Part shown: piece by piece, positions 6,024-6,071 of the stretch
How the letters are laid out: every line of letters starts with the position of its first letter
How positions within the stretch are numbered: position 1 is the stretch's first letter
Origin: an uncultured Bacteroidales bacterium
Lineage (GTDB): Bacteria > Bacteroidota > Bacteroidia > Bacteroidales > UBA932
DNA length: 6,071 nt
Direction of reading: 5' to 3'
NCBI GenBank assembly: GCA_946617545.1
Contig: CAMOKK010000085.1
Location: 1 to 6,071 of the forward strand
Program-made: the position numbers and the translations under genes
Notes under the pieces: model-generated
Seen by the model: only the letters and a program-made list of their open reading frames with translations
Told to the model about the DNA's origin: nothing
Databases searched by the model: none

Positions 6024-6071
6024 TGCGCGAAATCAGAGTCGAACTGACACGTCCTTTCGGACACTACCTCC
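6024..6071 (-). tRNA. tRNA-Leu, anticodon NAG type (3' part, cut by the window edge)
   Basis: Read on the minus strand, the 3' part of a class II tRNA is visible. Parts: 3' acceptor strand TTCGCGC (6025-6031) with discriminator A (6024); T arm with stem GTCAG/CTGAT (one G-T wobble) and loop TTCGACT (6032-6048), matching the TTCRANY rule; long variable arm TGTCC-GAAA-GGACG (about 6050-6063); 3' anticodon stem GGTAG; then A38, G37 and the last anticodon base G36 at the window edge. The long variable arm leaves Leu, Ser or Tyr. Discriminator A and the TAGTGTCC...GGACGTG block, nearly the same as in E. coli tRNA-Leu(CAG), indicate Leu, and G36 means a CUN-reading NAG anticodon. The 5' acceptor strand outside the window should read about GCGCGAA. 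CCA is not encoded (the genome continues CAA), so it would be added by the CCA-adding enzyme. Confidence 0.9.

Noticed and set aside
5988..6047. A 19-residue plus-strand mini-ORF starting in the terminator region
   Set aside because: It is made of the terminator hairpin and the antisense of the tRNA-Leu, so the open frame is coincidental.
6024..6071. Class II tRNA as tRNA-Ser or tRNA-Tyr
   Set aside because: The discriminator is A rather than the G of tRNA-Ser, the variable arm and flanks closely follow tRNA-Leu, and the last anticodon base G fits a CUN leucine codon but not the A expected at that place for Tyr or UCN Ser.
1..6071. Mobile element, CRISPR, defence or biosynthetic cluster
   Set aside because: No transposase, integrase, direct repeats, spacer arrays or cluster-type enzymes are visible; gene content is housekeeping with consistent codon use.

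Overview
The window looks like a chromosomal housekeeping segment from a Bacteroidales-type member of the Bacteroidota with moderately high GC. The evidence is a DUF4296 lipoprotein (a family I know essentially only from Bacteroidota), protein sequences of PheT, FtsY and DeoC that read like Bacteroidales orthologues, nearly absent Shine-Dalgarno sites, and a tRNA gene without an encoded CCA end. I cannot assign a genus.

Layout, left to right. Bases 1-179 hold the C-terminal end of ftsY (SRP receptor). A 68-base AT-rich gap follows, with a GC-rich hairpin and a small palindrome. From 248 to 5972 there are five plus-strand genes packed head to tail: pheT (phenylalanyl-tRNA synthetase beta subunit), a small DUF4296 lipoprotein, a metal-dependent amidohydrolase/deaminase, a TYW1-like (COG0731-type) radical SAM protein, and deoC (deoxyribose-phosphate aldolase). 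Their junctions are +1 nt, 4-nt overlap, 4-nt overlap and +5 nt, so they are most likely one operon. A perfect 14-bp hairpin with A/T flanks (5991-6022) closes it. One base further begins the 3' end of a minus-strand tRNA-Leu that runs off the right edge, so the hairpin probably terminates both convergent units. No stretch longer than 300 bases lacks a gene.

The genes do not form one obvious pathway. PheT charges tRNA-Phe, and the radical SAM protein belongs to the family whose characterised archaeal and eukaryotic members modify tRNA-Phe. The amidohydrolase and DeoC could both serve nucleoside or nucleobase breakdown. The lipoprotein is a cell-envelope protein of unknown role. I see no mobile element, CRISPR array, prophage or defence system. 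The parts most worth following up are the radical SAM protein and the amidohydrolase, whose substrates cannot be read from the sequence.
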